Counted from the stretch's first letter, positions 49,597-59,648 are shown. The stretch: DNA of 64,000 nt from Capsulimonadaceae bacterium (GCA_031292625.1 JARLGU010000011.1:62001-126000), one strand, 5' to 3'. Program-made: numbers and translations. Notes: generated by a model from the letters alone, not told the origin.

Positions 49597-50484
49597 ATGC
49601 CTAGAAATCGCGAGGGTGCATTCACTCTTATTGAATTGCTCGTTGTCATAGCGATTATTGCAATACTCGCGGCTATTTTATTCCCCGTCTTTGCAACAGC
49701 CCGGGAGAAGGCGCGCCAAACAGCCTGTGCATCGAACCTCAAGCAGATTGGGCTGGGCTATACGCAATACCTGCAGGATTACGATGAAACCGTTCCGGTC
49801 GGCCGCAGCAACTGGGGATGGGGCAAGGGATGGGCCGGGCAAATCTACCCGTACGTCAAGAGCGCCAACGTCTTCATGTGTCCGGACGATTCCGCTCAAG
49901 GCGACGCCATCTCATACGCAATTAACGCAAACCTCGTCGGCTATTCGACGGGAACAACACCGACCCCTATCCCGGTTACTATATCCCAGATGACGTCGCC
50001 GGTAAAATCCGTGATGCTCTTCGAGGTGATCAATTGTCAGTCCGCTGCGACAATGGCATCGGACACGGGCGTTTCGCCGGCTGGCGACGGCGACGATTGG
50101 CTTGGCGGCAACCGTTTGCAAGGCGGGAGCAACTTTGCAAGCGGCGCAACGTGCGCGACGTGCGTCAAGTACGCAACCGGCTTGCTCGCCAACGCATGCG
50201 TCCAAAATGCGACCAGTCCCTGTGATCGAACGTCGGCAAACATGACCGCGGCCGGATCGTACTACGCCAGCCTTACCGGAGCGCATTCCGGCGGAGCGAA
50301 CTACCTCATGGCCGACTGTCACGCCAAATGGCTCATGCCAAATCAGGTGGCCGCGGGCACCGATAGCAACATAGATGGCGTAACCAACTACTTTGCGACA
50401 TGTCCCGCCACCGCGAACCTGACGGCGCCGACCGTCGACTGCTCAAATCCCGTATCGTACGCGGCAAGCTTCGCCTATCACTAA
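49597..50484 (+). CDS. DUF1559 prepilin-like protein (copy 3)
   Basis: 295 residues from the ATG at 49597, with AAGGA 8 nt upstream; the ATG at 49579 in the same frame is also possible. MPRNREGA precedes [18 protein letters not shown] (Glu at +5), followed by [15 protein letters not shown]. The C-terminal signature is altered: [18 protein letters not shown] has DC where copies 1 and 2 have DG. Several extra Cys occur ([21 protein letters not shown]). It is co-directional with the 1483-aa glycosidase 131 bp downstream and divergent from LacI. Confidence 0.92.
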   Translation: MPRNREGAFTLIELLVVIAIIAILAAILFPVFATAREKARQTACASNLKQIGLGYTQYLQDYDETVPVGRSNWGWGKGWAGQIYPYVKSANVFMCPDDSAQGDAISYAINANLVGYSTGTTPTPIPVTISQMTSPVKSVMLFEVINCQSAATMASDTGVSPAGDGDDWLGGNRLQGGSNFASGATCATCVKYATGLLANACVQNATSPCDRTSANMTAAGSYYASLTGAHSGGANYLMADCHAKWLMPNQVAAGTDSNIDGVTNYFATCPATANLTAPTVDCSNPVSYAASFAYH

Positions 50485-50614
50485 CCTTCGCGCATTACGG
50501 CTCGCCTCGCGGATTCGTTCGCGAGCGGCCGCATTTGCGTGCGACCGTGCCACAATATCTCGTGGACCACGTCCCTATTGCCCACCACATTGTCCGTGGA
50601 GGAAACCAGTTCCC

Positions 50615-53600
50615 ATGCGCGACCTTACGACCCGCCCCTATCCCATCGCTCAATCGATCGATCGTCTCGTTTTGGCATTTGCGATCATCGCTATTGTATG
50701 CCTGGCGGTCGCGTGCCCCGCGCACGCGTCCGTGTCGCCGAATCTCTTGTCGCAAAGCGGCTTCGAACCGGTCGGACCAGGCAAGGTCGATCTAACGGCC
50801 TGGTCGATCGTGACATTTCCCGAAAACAGCGATTACGGCTCGGACACAACCGTCAAACACAGCGGGAACACATCCTTCCGCGTAACCCTGCCAGCCGCCG
50901 CGCCGCTGGACTATTACTTTCTCGGCCAACCGTTGTCCGGTCTAAAACGGGGAAGCGCGTACACGCTGAGCGCATACATTAAAACGCGCGGCATGCACGA
51001 TGGCGTGGGTGCATACATTTCCTTAAATTTCTTCAACGGCACGCAACGCATTGGATACCATGATTCGCCAAAGCAAGTGACCGGCGATAACGGCTGGGTT
51101 CTTATTAGCAGCACGGCAATTGTCCCGGAAGGCACGACGGATGTGCGCGCTCTCCTTGTCGTGAACGGACACGGGACGGCGTGGTTCGACGACGTTCAAC
51201 TGGAAGAAGGCGACCAGGTCAGCCCCTATTCGCCGGCATCGACAGACAGCGACGCTGTCGCGCGATACGCATCCGAGCAGACAGCGGCTCAGACCTGGCT
51301 TTCCGCGCTCCATCCTATCGCGACCGGTCAGTCGCGAATCGCCCTGCTGCAGGATGTGTTTTCCACGGGGGGATCTGCTCCGTCGCACGAGGCAGTTTTG
51401 GCGGATGCGCTCAGCGGAGCCGGGTACAAGTGCGTAACGATCACTCCGGATCAGGCATCGAACAGTACGTTTCTCGACCCCGCTAACTTCGATTTGCTCA
51501 TTGTGCCGACTGGAGACGCCTACCCCGCCAAAGCGCAACAAGCGCTCGTCGACTATCTGCGTCGCGGCGGCCTACTGCTCACGACCGGCGGATACGCCTT
51601 CGACAGACCGCTCGTGCAGTTCGATGGCAAATGGCTCCGATCCGAAGACCTGCCCGCCGGGAACCTGCCCACGACGCCCGTGTTCAACGAAAGCGCTTCG
51701 GGCTGGATACAGGCGAGCAATCGGACAGGCTCACCGCTGATCGAAAGCGCGCCCGGTCCCAACGGCGAGCCGGGAGTCAAGATCTCCACCGATCGACTGG
51801 ATCTATGGGACACCGCGATTTCGCCCAGCATCGCCGGCAAACTTCCCGTAGGTTGGAGCATCACGCGCTTTTGGGCAAAGGGCGACGCCGGGACGCCATC
51901 CATGCTGATCGAGTGGCACGAAAAGGACGGTTCGCGGTGGAAGACAAAAGTCTCGCTGAGCCCGTCTTGGCGCGAATACGTTCTGTTCGCGAAGGATTTC
52001 GCGTACTGGCAGGATAGCAGCAGCGTCGGTCGCGGCGGCGGCAACGACAGGTTCCATCCCGAGAATGCCTCGAGTATGCAAGTTGGCGTCGCCGTGGACG
52101 TCGCCGCCAAGGATCAGCCGCACGCCGTCTGGTTCGCGGGCGTGCGGGTTCAAGCCGATGCCGCGGGCGCGCTGCGCGGGCAGTCGCCGCATATAAACAC
52201 CCGCTACGGCATGATTCGCGACGCGATGTGGCCCGGCTCCACGCAAATCCCGGTATTCGACGCCGGTTTCCCGCTTGACCATGTCTCAAGTACCCGTCCG
52301 TCCGCCGGGCAGGACCTTATTACCGGCTTTGAACTCCACGCGCCCCTCACGGGTTACTCGGCGATAACGATGCTCGATGCGGGCGGTCACGGCTTTACGC
52401 CCAACCTCCGGCGATGGACGCCTCTGTTGTCTTGCTACGACGCCTACGGTCACCCGCGCGGCGAGGCGGGCGCAATGATCCAAAATTATGCCGGCGCGTT
52501 CGCGGGGTCGTCCTGGGCGATTTTCGGCGTGACGAACCAGGATCTCTTCAAGACGGGATCACCGGCTCTTCATCAGGTGCTCCTCCCAACCGTCGCGGGT
52601 CTTCTACGCCGCTTTTACCTGCACGACACGGAGAGCGAGTTTGCGTGCTATCGCGATGGCGACGCCGTTCATCTGCATACGAACGTCAGCAACTTCGGCA
52701 AGGCCCCGCGCTCGGCTCTCGTGCGCTTCATGGTGCGCGCCGATGGCGGCGTCTCAGCAGACGCTACGCCGTCGCAAGAGATCACTATCGCACCCGGCAG
52801 TACGCAGCTCGTCGACCTCGTCTGGCAGCCCGCCAAGTTCGCGTCCGACTATTACACGGTAACCGCTGAACTCGTCATGGGCGGCAAGGTGATCGACCAT
52901 GAAGACAATGCGTTCGTTGCCTGGAGCCCGTCCATACTCGCGCGAGGACCGAAATTGGGCAAGGAGGGAACGCACTTCACGATAGACGGCCGCCCCACCC
53001 TGCTTTTCGGATGCGAGTCGTTCTGGGGGCAAACCGGCAACTTGACCGCACGTTCTCCCGCTGCGTTTGAGCGAGACTTCGCGCAGATGCGATCCTATGG
53101 CCTCCGCTGGTCGCGCGCATTTCTGCCCTTCAAAACGGAGCGGGACAAACGGGTATGCGATGCCGTCATTCAGCTCGCACAGAAAAACGGCATCGTTCTC
53201 TACGATGCGATCAACATGTCGAACACGGCCGATACGACGACGCTTCAGCAGGAAACGGCGACGATGCGAGAGGCAATCGAGCGCTACAAAGGCGTACCGG
53301 GGCTCGCGATCGACATCTGCAACGAACCTGAGTTCAAAGCGATCGATCCCGCGTTGAAGAGGCTCGTCCCCGATGCCGTCACGACGGGCGCGTGGACCGC
53401 GCACGCCCCCACGGCCTACTGGCGGGCGATGGCCGACGCACAGAGACGCTGGGCGACCGCAAATGACGAGGCGATTCATGCCGTCGATGCATCGCGAATG
53501 GGCTCCGTTGGATGGAGCCAGGGCTGGGCAGGCGGCGCGAACATGAAGGATCCCCTGCTGGCTTCGCTAGATCTCGATTTCACCGACCGGCATTACTATG

Positions 53601-55066
53601 GCAACCTGGACGGCTTTATCGCGGACTTCAAAGATCTCGATCTGCGAAGCCTTGGCAAGCCGCTGATCCTCGGCGAATGCGGGGCTGTCGATCATCCCAC
53701 TTACAAGGCGATGGATCCATGGGGAAATGGCACTGACGATGCCGGATTTGACCATCGCTTCCTGTATCTCACCCATCATGTCGCGGGGCTCGGCGGCGCG
53801 GTCATGTCGTCATGGCACTGGCGAGACCCGATCGAAGGCATATTTCCCTTCGGAGTAACCCACCAAACCGGCGTCCCGCGACCAACGGCTCTGCTGTACC
53901 GCGCCTGCGCGTTGGCGCTTTCGCAATTCAAGCCCATAACCGTCATCCCCTCCGTCGTACTGCTGTCTCCGGACGAAGGCCGTATGGGCGGACAACGAGA
54001 CCGGGTAATCGCGGCTGTCCATCATGCAGCGAGCCTCCTGGTTGCCGACCATATCGACTACACCGTCTTGCCCGATAGCGAACTCGCCCGGCTTCCGGCC
54101 GCAACGCGCGCCGTAATCTACCCTATCCCGCTGGATCCGAGCGACGATGTCATCGAGCGTCTGGCCGCCTTCGCGAGCAAGGGGGGCGTCGTCTACGTCT
54201 CCGGGGACATCTCGTACGATTCCAACCGGACCGCAAGCGCGCGCGGCCGCCTGAAGCGCCTCTGCGGCCTTGAGTGGAAGGCCGATCGGTGCACGCCGGG
54301 AGCGGACGCATGGCCGCTGAACGTAAACGCGCTAAGCCCGCTGCCGCTCGTTCCCGCCGCGGGTAGCAACCTAACCGCCGGCGACAGCCGTCCCGCCATT
54401 GAAGTGGGCCTTGCTGGAGCCAAAGCTCTGGCGACCGCGAACGGGCTCCCCGTGGTCACGCGCTTCGCTGTCGGACAGGGCGCGGTCTGGTTCTCGGCCG
54501 ATCCGATCGAGATCGCGATCAAATCCTTGCCGGCCCATCGGGCGCTCTACCGGGCAATCGTCGCCGACGCAGGGGTTGAGCCGCTGAAAGTTGAGCCCGA
54601 TTCGCCGCTCGTCGATGCGTTTCACGTGCCGGGAAGCGATGCGGACGCGTGGATCTTCTACAACGGAGGACCGGAAGCGGATATCACGGCAGGCGGATTT
54701 ACGCTCCACCTAAAGGAGCAAGGCGCTGGCCTGGTGATCGTTGGGCACGATGGCTCGGTGCGAGCGGTCGAAGCGCAAGGCGAGGTGCGCCGCGGCGCAA
54801 CGGCGATCGCGCGATTCGCATCGAATGGCTTCCTCGTCGCTCAGGATGACATGGATATCGCGCAGTCGAAAGACCTTCTCGCGCTCCCATTAGCTCCCGG
54901 CGCAATAAGCCTGACGCGCTCAGCGCCTGAGACTCCAGCCTCTGTCGTCGATTGGAGCGCCGGATCGTGGCGGCGGCTCGGTCCCGTCAACACGACGGTT
55001 ACCGGAAAGCGCCTGACGATCGACGTCGGCGTCGAGCAAAGCCGCGAAGTTATTCGCGTGCACTAA
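50615..55066 (+). CDS. Secreted 1483-aa multidomain glycoside hydrolase-like protein
   Basis: A signal peptide (about 1-39, ending AHAS) is followed by a CBM4/9-type sandwich (about 42-205, SPNLLSQSGFEP through AWFDDVQLEEGD). Next come a glutamine-amidotransferase-like alpha/beta domain (about 240-335), a second sandwich (about 355-520), a linker and a beta domain (about 690-785). A TIM barrel (about 790-1110) of GH5/GH-A style has E904 in ICNEP as acid/base and E1021 in LGECGA as nucleophile. A second amidotransferase-like domain (about 1125-1260, as in GH42 enzymes) and a beta end complete it. The substrate is unknown; beta-mannan or beta-galactan would fit the folds. GGAGG lies 12 nt before the ATG. 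It follows DUF1559 copy 3. Confidence 0.82.
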   Translation: MRDLTTRPYPIAQSIDRLVLAFAIIAIVCLAVACPAHASVSPNLLSQSGFEPVGPGKVDLTAWSIVTFPENSDYGSDTTVKHSGNTSFRVTLPAAAPLDYYFLGQPLSGLKRGSAYTLSAYIKTRGMHDGVGAYISLNFFNGTQRIGYHDSPKQVTGDNGWVLISSTAIVPEGTTDVRALLVVNGHGTAWFDDVQLEEGDQVSPYSPASTDSDAVARYASEQTAAQTWLSALHPIATGQSRIALLQDVFSTGGSAPSHEAVLADALSGAGYKCVTITPDQASNSTFLDPANFDLLIVPTGDAYPAKAQQALVDYLRRGGLLLTTGGYAFDRPLVQFDGKWLRSEDLPAGNLPTTPVFNESASGWIQASNRTGSPLIESAPGPNGEPGVKISTDRLDLWDTAISPSIAGKLPVGWSITRFWAKGDAGTPSMLIEWHEKDGSRWKTKVSLSPSWREYVLFAKDFAYWQDSSSVGRGGGNDRFHPENASSMQVGVAVDVAAKDQPHAVWFAGVRVQADAAGALRGQSPHINTRYGMIRDAMWPGSTQIPVFDAGFPLDHVSSTRPSAGQDLITGFELHAPLTGYSAITMLDAGGHGFTPNLRRWTPLLSCYDAYGHPRGEAGAMIQNYAGAFAGSSWAIFGVTNQDLFKTGSPALHQVLLPTVAGLLRRFYLHDTESEFACYRDGDAVHLHTNVSNFGKAPRSALVRFMVRADGGVSADATPSQEITIAPGSTQLVDLVWQPAKFASDYYTVTAELVMGGKVIDHEDNAFVAWSPSILARGPKLGKEGTHFTIDGRPTLLFGCESFWGQTGNLTARSPAAFERDFAQMRSYGLRWSRAFLPFKTERDKRVCDAVIQLAQKNGIVLYDAINMSNTADTTTLQQETATMREAIERYKGVPGLAIDICNEPEFKAIDPALKRLVPDAVTTGAWTAHAPTAYWRAMADAQRRWATANDEAIHAVDASRMGSVGWSQGWAGGANMKDPLLASLDLDFTDRHYYGNLDGFIADFKDLDLRSLGKPLILGECGAVDHPTYKAMDPWGNGTDDAGFDHRFLYLTHHVAGLGGAVMSSWHWRDPIEGIFPFGVTHQTGVPRPTALLYRACALALSQFKPITVIPSVVLLSPDEGRMGGQRDRVIAAVHHAASLLVADHIDYTVLPDSELARLPAATRAVIYPIPLDPSDDVIERLAAFASKGGVVYVSGDISYDSNRTASARGRLKRLCGLEWKADRCTPGADAWPLNVNALSPLPLVPAAGSNLTAGDSRPAIEVGLAGAKALATANGLPVVTRFAVGQGAVWFSADPIEIAIKSLPAHRALYRAIVADAGVEPLKVEPDSPLVDAFHVPGSDADAWIFYNGGPEADITAGGFTLHLKEQGAGLVIVGHDGSVRAVEAQGEVRRGATAIARFASNGFLVAQDDMDIAQSKDLLALPLAPGAISLTRSAPETPASVVDWSAGSWRRLGPVNTTVTGKRLTIDVGVEQSREVIRVH

Positions 55067-55075
55067 CGCCAACAT

Positions 55076-55115
55076 CTGCGCCGCCTGAGACGAAATATGC
55101 GCTCAGGCGGCGCAG
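55076..55115. terminator. Strong hairpin after the 1483-aa gene
   Basis: CTGCGCCGCCTGAG (55076-55089) and CTCAGGCGGCGCAG (55102-55115) are perfect 14-bp complements with a 12-nt loop. They begin 10 bp beyond the stop codon. No T tract follows. Confidence 0.75.
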
Positions 55116-55285
55116 CCCCAAGCAACACGCTCCCATCCTTCGCGCACTGAAACCAGTCCCGCCGCGTTGCATTCTGTCAGCGCGTCTAACCGCTTGCAAG
55201 GGTAGAATAGTCGAGACGCAATGGGTTCACGCGGACCTGCGCTTGCGAAACGACTTATCCTTTGAATGGCCTGGACGAAAACGCT

Positions 55286-55837
55286 ATGGAATGCCCATCA
55301 TGCGGTCAAACGCTCAATCGATTCGACGAAGACTGCCCCCGGTGCGACCCGCCAGCCGAGCACGGCGTGGCGGGCCTGTACGAAGAAGATTTGCTTGACG
55401 GAACGCGCCATGCGCCGCCGCCTGAACCGAAAAAACTCAGTACGGACGCAAAGTTGGCGATTATTGTCGGCACAATTGTTTTCTTCGGACTGCTCGTGAT
55501 CGGATCGCACTTCGCCGTGCTTGTTCACAACCGTTACGAAGCGGTGAACGCCAGGGACAGCGCTGGCAATACGTCGCTGATGAGCGCCGTATCCAGCGGA
55601 AATGCGGATACCGCCAAGATCTTGATATCCGCCGGAGCAAACGTCAATGCGGCCACGAAGGACAATGTGACCGTTTTGATGGATGCGGTGATCAAAGGGA
55701 ATACCGACTGCGTGAAATTGCTCATCGCGGCGGGCGCTGACGTCAACGCCTCAACGACAAACGGCGTGACGGCCCTCATGCTCGCACGCTCCAAAGACGT
55801 ATCCGACCTCCTCCTGCGCGCAGGAGAGTCAAGGTAG
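55286..55837 (+). CDS. Zinc-ribbon, membrane-anchored ankyrin-repeat protein
   Basis: 183 residues from the ATG at 55286; the frame also opens with a TTG at 55262. MECPSCGQTLNRFDEDCPRC is a C-x2-C...C-x2-C zinc ribbon, followed by a linker, one membrane helix (about 60-84) and three ankyrin repeats (GNTSLMSAVSSGNADTAKIL, AKDNVTVLMDAVIKGNTD as variants, NGVTALMLARSKD). The ribbon would face the cytoplasm and the repeats the outside, or the reverse. Protein-protein interaction is the only role that can be claimed. The 219-bp gap upstream contains only the hairpin at 55076. Confidence 0.85.
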   Translation: MECPSCGQTLNRFDEDCPRCDPPAEHGVAGLYEEDLLDGTRHAPPPEPKKLSTDAKLAIIVGTIVFFGLLVIGSHFAVLVHNRYEAVNARDSAGNTSLMSAVSSGNADTAKILISAGANVNAATKDNVTVLMDAVIKGNTDCVKLLIAAGADVNASTTNGVTALMLARSKDVSDLLLRAGESR

Positions 55838-55897
55838 ACGAGAGTCTATTGATGTTGCTGTCTAGGTCAAGGTAAATCCCGAATAGGAGAATGAGAG

Positions 55898-56791
55898 ATG
55901 CAGCCTCTTCTTGAACGCCTTTCCAAGGGCGAGATATTGATCTCCGACGGTGCAATGGGGACCCTCCTGCAAGCCAAAGGCCTTAAGCCTGGCGAATCTC
56001 CGGAGTCCTGGTGCGTAACGCATCCAAGCTTGGTCAAGAGCATTGCGGAAGCGTACGTAGCGGCGGGCGCCGATATCGTCGAAACGGATTCATTCGGCGG
56101 GACAACCTATAAGCAACGCGAATTTGGCCTGGCGGATCAAGTCGACACGCTCAACAAAGCGTCCGCTCATCTCGCGAAAGAGGCGATCGCGGGGAAAGGC
56201 TATGTTGCGGCATCCGTCGGTCCAACGGGACAAATCGTCGAGGATGAAGGCGGCGACGCATTGCCCGAGGATCTTTACGAGGCGTTCAAACAACAGGTGA
56301 TTGCTCTCGCGGAAGGCGGCGCGGACGCCCTTTGCATCGAGACGATGTCCTCGGAAATTGAAGCCGTCCAGGCGATCCGGGCGGCCAAGCAAAACACCAA
56401 CCTGCCAATCATCTGCACATTTACGTTCGAGGCCAAGCAGAGGGGATTTCACACGATGATGGGCGTCTCCCCGGCGCACGCTGCACGCGTTGCGGTGGAT
56501 GCCGGAGCGGATATCGTCGGCGCGAACTGCGGAAACGGCATCGCGAACATGATCGAAATCACGCGTGCGATGCGCGCGGCCGTCCCGAACACGCCGATCC
56601 TCATCCACGCCAACGCCGGAATGCCCTCATATGAGGACGGCAAAACCGTGTTCAAAGAGACGCCGGAAATCATGGCAAGCCGGGTGCGCGAACTCGTCGA
56701 TGCGGGTGCGAATATCATCGGCGGGTGCTGCGGAACGACCCCAGACCACATTGCCGCAATGGCTGCCGTAGTCAGGTCTGCAAGTCATTAA
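55898..56791 (+). CDS. Homocysteine S-methyltransferase family protein
   Basis: 297 residues. The barrel starts ISDGAMGTLLQAKGL and contains ADIVETDSFGGTTYKQREFGL. The three zinc cysteines are C211 (GANCGNG) and C277-C278 (GGCCGTTPDH), the set used to activate homocysteine. This equals the N-terminal domain of cobalamin-dependent methionine synthase or a stand-alone betaine/S-methylmethionine-dependent enzyme; no cobalamin-binding domain follows. It makes methionine from homocysteine with an unknown methyl donor. GGAGAATGAGAG precedes the ATG. It is convergent with the M16 pair, with an 11-bp gap. Confidence 0.92.
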   Translation: MQPLLERLSKGEILISDGAMGTLLQAKGLKPGESPESWCVTHPSLVKSIAEAYVAAGADIVETDSFGGTTYKQREFGLADQVDTLNKASAHLAKEAIAGKGYVAASVGPTGQIVEDEGGDALPEDLYEAFKQQVIALAEGGADALCIETMSSEIEAVQAIRAAKQNTNLPIICTFTFEAKQRGFHTMMGVSPAHAARVAVDAGADIVGANCGNGIANMIEITRAMRAAVPNTPILIHANAGMPSYEDGKTVFKETPEIMASRVRELVDAGANIIGGCCGTTPDHIAAMAAVVRSASH

Positions 56792-56802
56792 ACGCCCGTG
56801 CG

Positions 56803-58194
56803 TTATTCGTGTATGACGCCTGCGTTGGGGTCGCCGGGAAGGATCATCGAGAGAACGACGCCGTCGCCGAGATACTGTTTGGCCGCTCGTTGGACATCAT
56901 CGACGGTGACCCGGTTGATTGCATCGGCATAGTTCGTATCGAACTCATAGCCGCCTAATTCCTTCTGCGCGATCTCCGAGTAACCAAGGAAATAGGCGCG
57001 CCGCTCAATGCGCTCATGGGCGATTAGGTACGAGCCGATCAGAAATCGCTTGGCGCGCTGCAGGTCCGCGTCGGCAGGCTTTGTCTCATGGAATTCCTTG
57101 ATGGCTTCAATGAGCGCGTCCCGTACGATCGGCGTCATCTCGACCGGCTTGCCGTCCGGACCGTCCTTTGTCGGGGCAGCCACGATAAACGCGGAAACAT
57201 CGCTCCATCCCACCTGCGGAGGAAAGATTGAGGAGACCTCATACCCTAATCCCTGCTTTTCGCGCAGGCTGGTGAACAGCTTAGATGTCTTCATGCCGCC
57301 AAGGAGAGTATTCATCACCAGCATTGCCGGGTAATCGCGCGCGCCGGCCCCTGGGGCGAGATAGCCGGCCAGTATGTAACAGGCGTTGATGTCGCCTCGA
57401 AACTTCTTGACGGTGATTGGCTTTGTTATAGGGGTCGGCCCGGAAAGAGCCGGCACATTGCGGCTCGGATTGGCGCGCGGAAAGTTCGCAAGGTTGGTGC
57501 GAAACGATGCGATGACGCGATCGGCGGGAACGTTGCCGACGACGGCGATGACGATGTTTCGCGGAACGAAAGTTCGCTGATAGAACGCGCGCAGATCGCT
57601 GGGCTTTAGCTTCTCGATCACGGACTGGTCTCCGTTCATCGGACGCTCGCGAGAAGTCCCGGCATAGAGAACACGCCGCATATTGTCGTAGACCGGCGTA
57701 TAGAGATCGAGAGAACGCGCTTGAAACCCCGAAAGCAGGCTGGCCCGCGCCGTCTTAACTTCATCGTCGGGGAACGTCGCATTCTTCAAGACATCGCTAA
57801 TCAAGTACGACGCATCGTCGAAGCGCGACGCAAGAGTAAGCGCCTGGATCTGCGTGAAATCCGGGTCCCAAGAGGTGCTGACGTTGTCCCCCAAGGATCC
57901 AATGAGCCTCGAGATGTCCTGTGTATGCTGATTCTTAGTGCCTTTGAGGAGCGTTGCCGCCACGAAGCTGCCGATGCCGCAATTGCTCGCGTCTTCTTCA
58001 TCCGAACCGGCGCGCACGAAAACCTGCACCGCAACGAGCGAAGTCGCCTGTTCCTCTTTGACGATCAAGCGGATTCCGCACGGCAGCCTGACGTCCCGCG
58101 GCGCTGCCGTCTCGGCATGCGACGTAAGGCACATCGAAGCGAGAATGCCCACTGCAAGGACGTATCGAAGATGTATAAAGGTACGAAAGGCCAC
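56803..58194 (-). CDS. M16 peptidase-like protein, non-catalytic subunit
   Basis: 463 residues with a signal peptide (about 1-28). It has the two-domain M16 fold (VQVFVRAGSDEEDASNCGIGSFVAATLLKGT, then FRGDINACYILAGYLAPG and LREKQGLGYEVSSIF), but the zinc motif HxxEH is replaced by FVAAT. It cannot bind the catalytic zinc and should be the alpha-like partner of the active subunit encoded just upstream. RxxY-like substrate-binding elements (GLGYEVSS) are kept. The GTG start at 58194 has GGAG 6-7 nt before it. The gap to the catalytic gene is 47 bp. Confidence 0.9.
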   Translation of the reverse strand: MAFRTFIHLRYVLAVGILASMCLTSHAETAAPRDVRLPCGIRLIVKEEQATSLVAVQVFVRAGSDEEDASNCGIGSFVAATLLKGTKNQHTQDISRLIGSLGDNVSTSWDPDFTQIQALTLASRFDDASYLISDVLKNATFPDDEVKTARASLLSGFQARSLDLYTPVYDNMRRVLYAGTSRERPMNGDQSVIEKLKPSDLRAFYQRTFVPRNIVIAVVGNVPADRVIASFRTNLANFPRANPSRNVPALSGPTPITKPITVKKFRGDINACYILAGYLAPGAGARDYPAMLVMNTLLGGMKTSKLFTSLREKQGLGYEVSSIFPPQVGWSDVSAFIVAAPTKDGPDGKPVEMTPIVRDALIEAIKEFHETKPADADLQRAKRFLIGSYLIAHERIERRAYFLGYSEIAQKELGGYEFDTNYADAINRVTVDDVQRAAKQYLGDGVVLSMILPGDPNAGVIHE

Positions 58195-58241
58195 CGAACT
58201 CTCCCCAAGCGCCTCAGGCGCAGTCCGTAATCACCACCGGA

Positions 58242-59648
58242 TCAGTACGACGCTGTTTTCGACGCCGCGGTTGCGGACGGCGCCTGTGCGCTGGACGGAT
58301 CAGTGAACGGGATGATCGTCACGATGTTATACTTGTCCGGCGTCAGATACTTAACCGCGGCCCGCCGGAGATCTTCGCCGGTTACCGTTTCGAAATGTGC
58401 GATGTAATCGACATCATACTGATACGTGTCGATCATATCGTAGAAACCCAGCGCATCCGCGCGGCCAGAATCCGTTTGAACGTCGAACAAGTAAGACGCC
58501 ATCAGACTCTGTTTCGCGGCATCGAGCTCCCACGCCGAAACGACCTCATCACGCAAGTTCTGGATCTGGTCGACAATCGCCTTTTCCACTGCGTCGGGAT
58601 TGCCGGTCGGGAAACTCGCGGTTACGGTGAGAATGCCCTCGTGCTGCTGCGTAAGGTAGTCAGCCGAAATGCTGTCCACAATCTTTTGCTGATCGCGAAG
58701 CGTCCTCGTAAGCCGATTGTTCGCTCCCTGGCCCAGCAGCGTAAGCAGCACGTCCATTACCCAGGCGTCGGGCTTGTCCGCGACGGACGGCGCGCCGAAG
58801 GCTATCATCATTGACGACGATGACGCGCTGCGTCGAAGTATCGTACGGTGGATTGACGTGAGTTGAGGCAGCGCCGGCGGATCCGGGGGATCCAACGTCA
58901 TCGATTTTGCCCAGCCCCCGAACACGCTCTGCGCTTCCTTCTGCACTTGCTCCGGCGCGATATCTCCGGTGACCACGAGCGTCATGTTGTTCGGAGCGTA
59001 AAACGTCTTATAGAACGCGGCAACCTGGTCGCGAGTGATCGTCTGGACGTCCTGCGGCACGCCGGTAACGGGTACGCCATAGGGGTGTTTGGGACCATAG
59101 ACCATCGCGCGGATCTGCGCATTCATCACTTCGTCGGGATTGTCGATGCCGCGGGCGACCTCACTGAGAATAATGGGGCGCTCACTTTGGACACTCTTAT
59201 CGGTGATCGAAGCATGTTGCAGGACGTCGCCAATCACCGCGAGCGCGGCGGCGAAGTTCTCGGACGGCACGACGACGTAAAAGTGAGCCCAATCGAACGA
59301 AGTCGCCGCGTTGAAGCTCCCGCCGAGGTTCTCGATCGCACCATCGATCTGCTCCTCGTTGGGGCGAGTAGGCGTCCCTTTGAACAGGACGTGTTCAAGA
59401 TAGTGCGCCACGCCGAAGTGACCGATAGGCTGCCTTGTCGCTCCCGCGCGCATCCACGCATCGATTGCAACGAGGCCGACTGCATGGCTCGGAGCAGTGA
59501 CGATTCTCAGGCCGTTGGGGAGCGTTGCGAGGACTGCAGGCGATTGCGCAAACGCGGGGATCTCGCCTCCTGCAATGCCCGTGACGAATAGAGCGACAAT
59601 AACGATGCCAAGGGAGCGAAGACGATTAGTTAGGGGACGTTGACGCAT
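58242..59648 (-). CDS. M16 zinc peptidase, catalytic subunit
   Basis: 468 residues from the ATG at 59648; a frame back to 59705 is unsupported. A signal peptide (about 1-34, ending PAFA) precedes the M16 domain. The inverted zinc motif is H82-Y-L-E85-H86, and the third ligand E163 (ILSEVARG) lies exactly 76 residues on, as in the family rule HxxEH-x76-E. RDQVAAFYKTFYAPNNMTLVVTGDI is another standard segment. It would degrade peptides in the periplasm together with the inactive subunit downstream. The ribosome site is weak. Confidence 0.93.
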   Translation of the reverse strand: MRQRPLTNRLRSLGIVIVALFVTGIAGGEIPAFAQSPAVLATLPNGLRIVTAPSHAVGLVAIDAWMRAGATRQPIGHFGVAHYLEHVLFKGTPTRPNEEQIDGAIENLGGSFNAATSFDWAHFYVVVPSENFAAALAVIGDVLQHASITDKSVQSERPIILSEVARGIDNPDEVMNAQIRAMVYGPKHPYGVPVTGVPQDVQTITRDQVAAFYKTFYAPNNMTLVVTGDIAPEQVQKEAQSVFGGWAKSMTLDPPDPPALPQLTSIHRTILRRSASSSSMMIAFGAPSVADKPDAWVMDVLLTLLGQGANNRLTRTLRDQQKIVDSISADYLTQQHEGILTVTASFPTGNPDAVEKAIVDQIQNLRDEVVSAWELDAAKQSLMASYLFDVQTDSGRADALGFYDMIDTYQYDVDYIAHFETVTGEDLRRAAVKYLTPDKYNIVTIIPFTDPSSAQAPSATAASKTASY

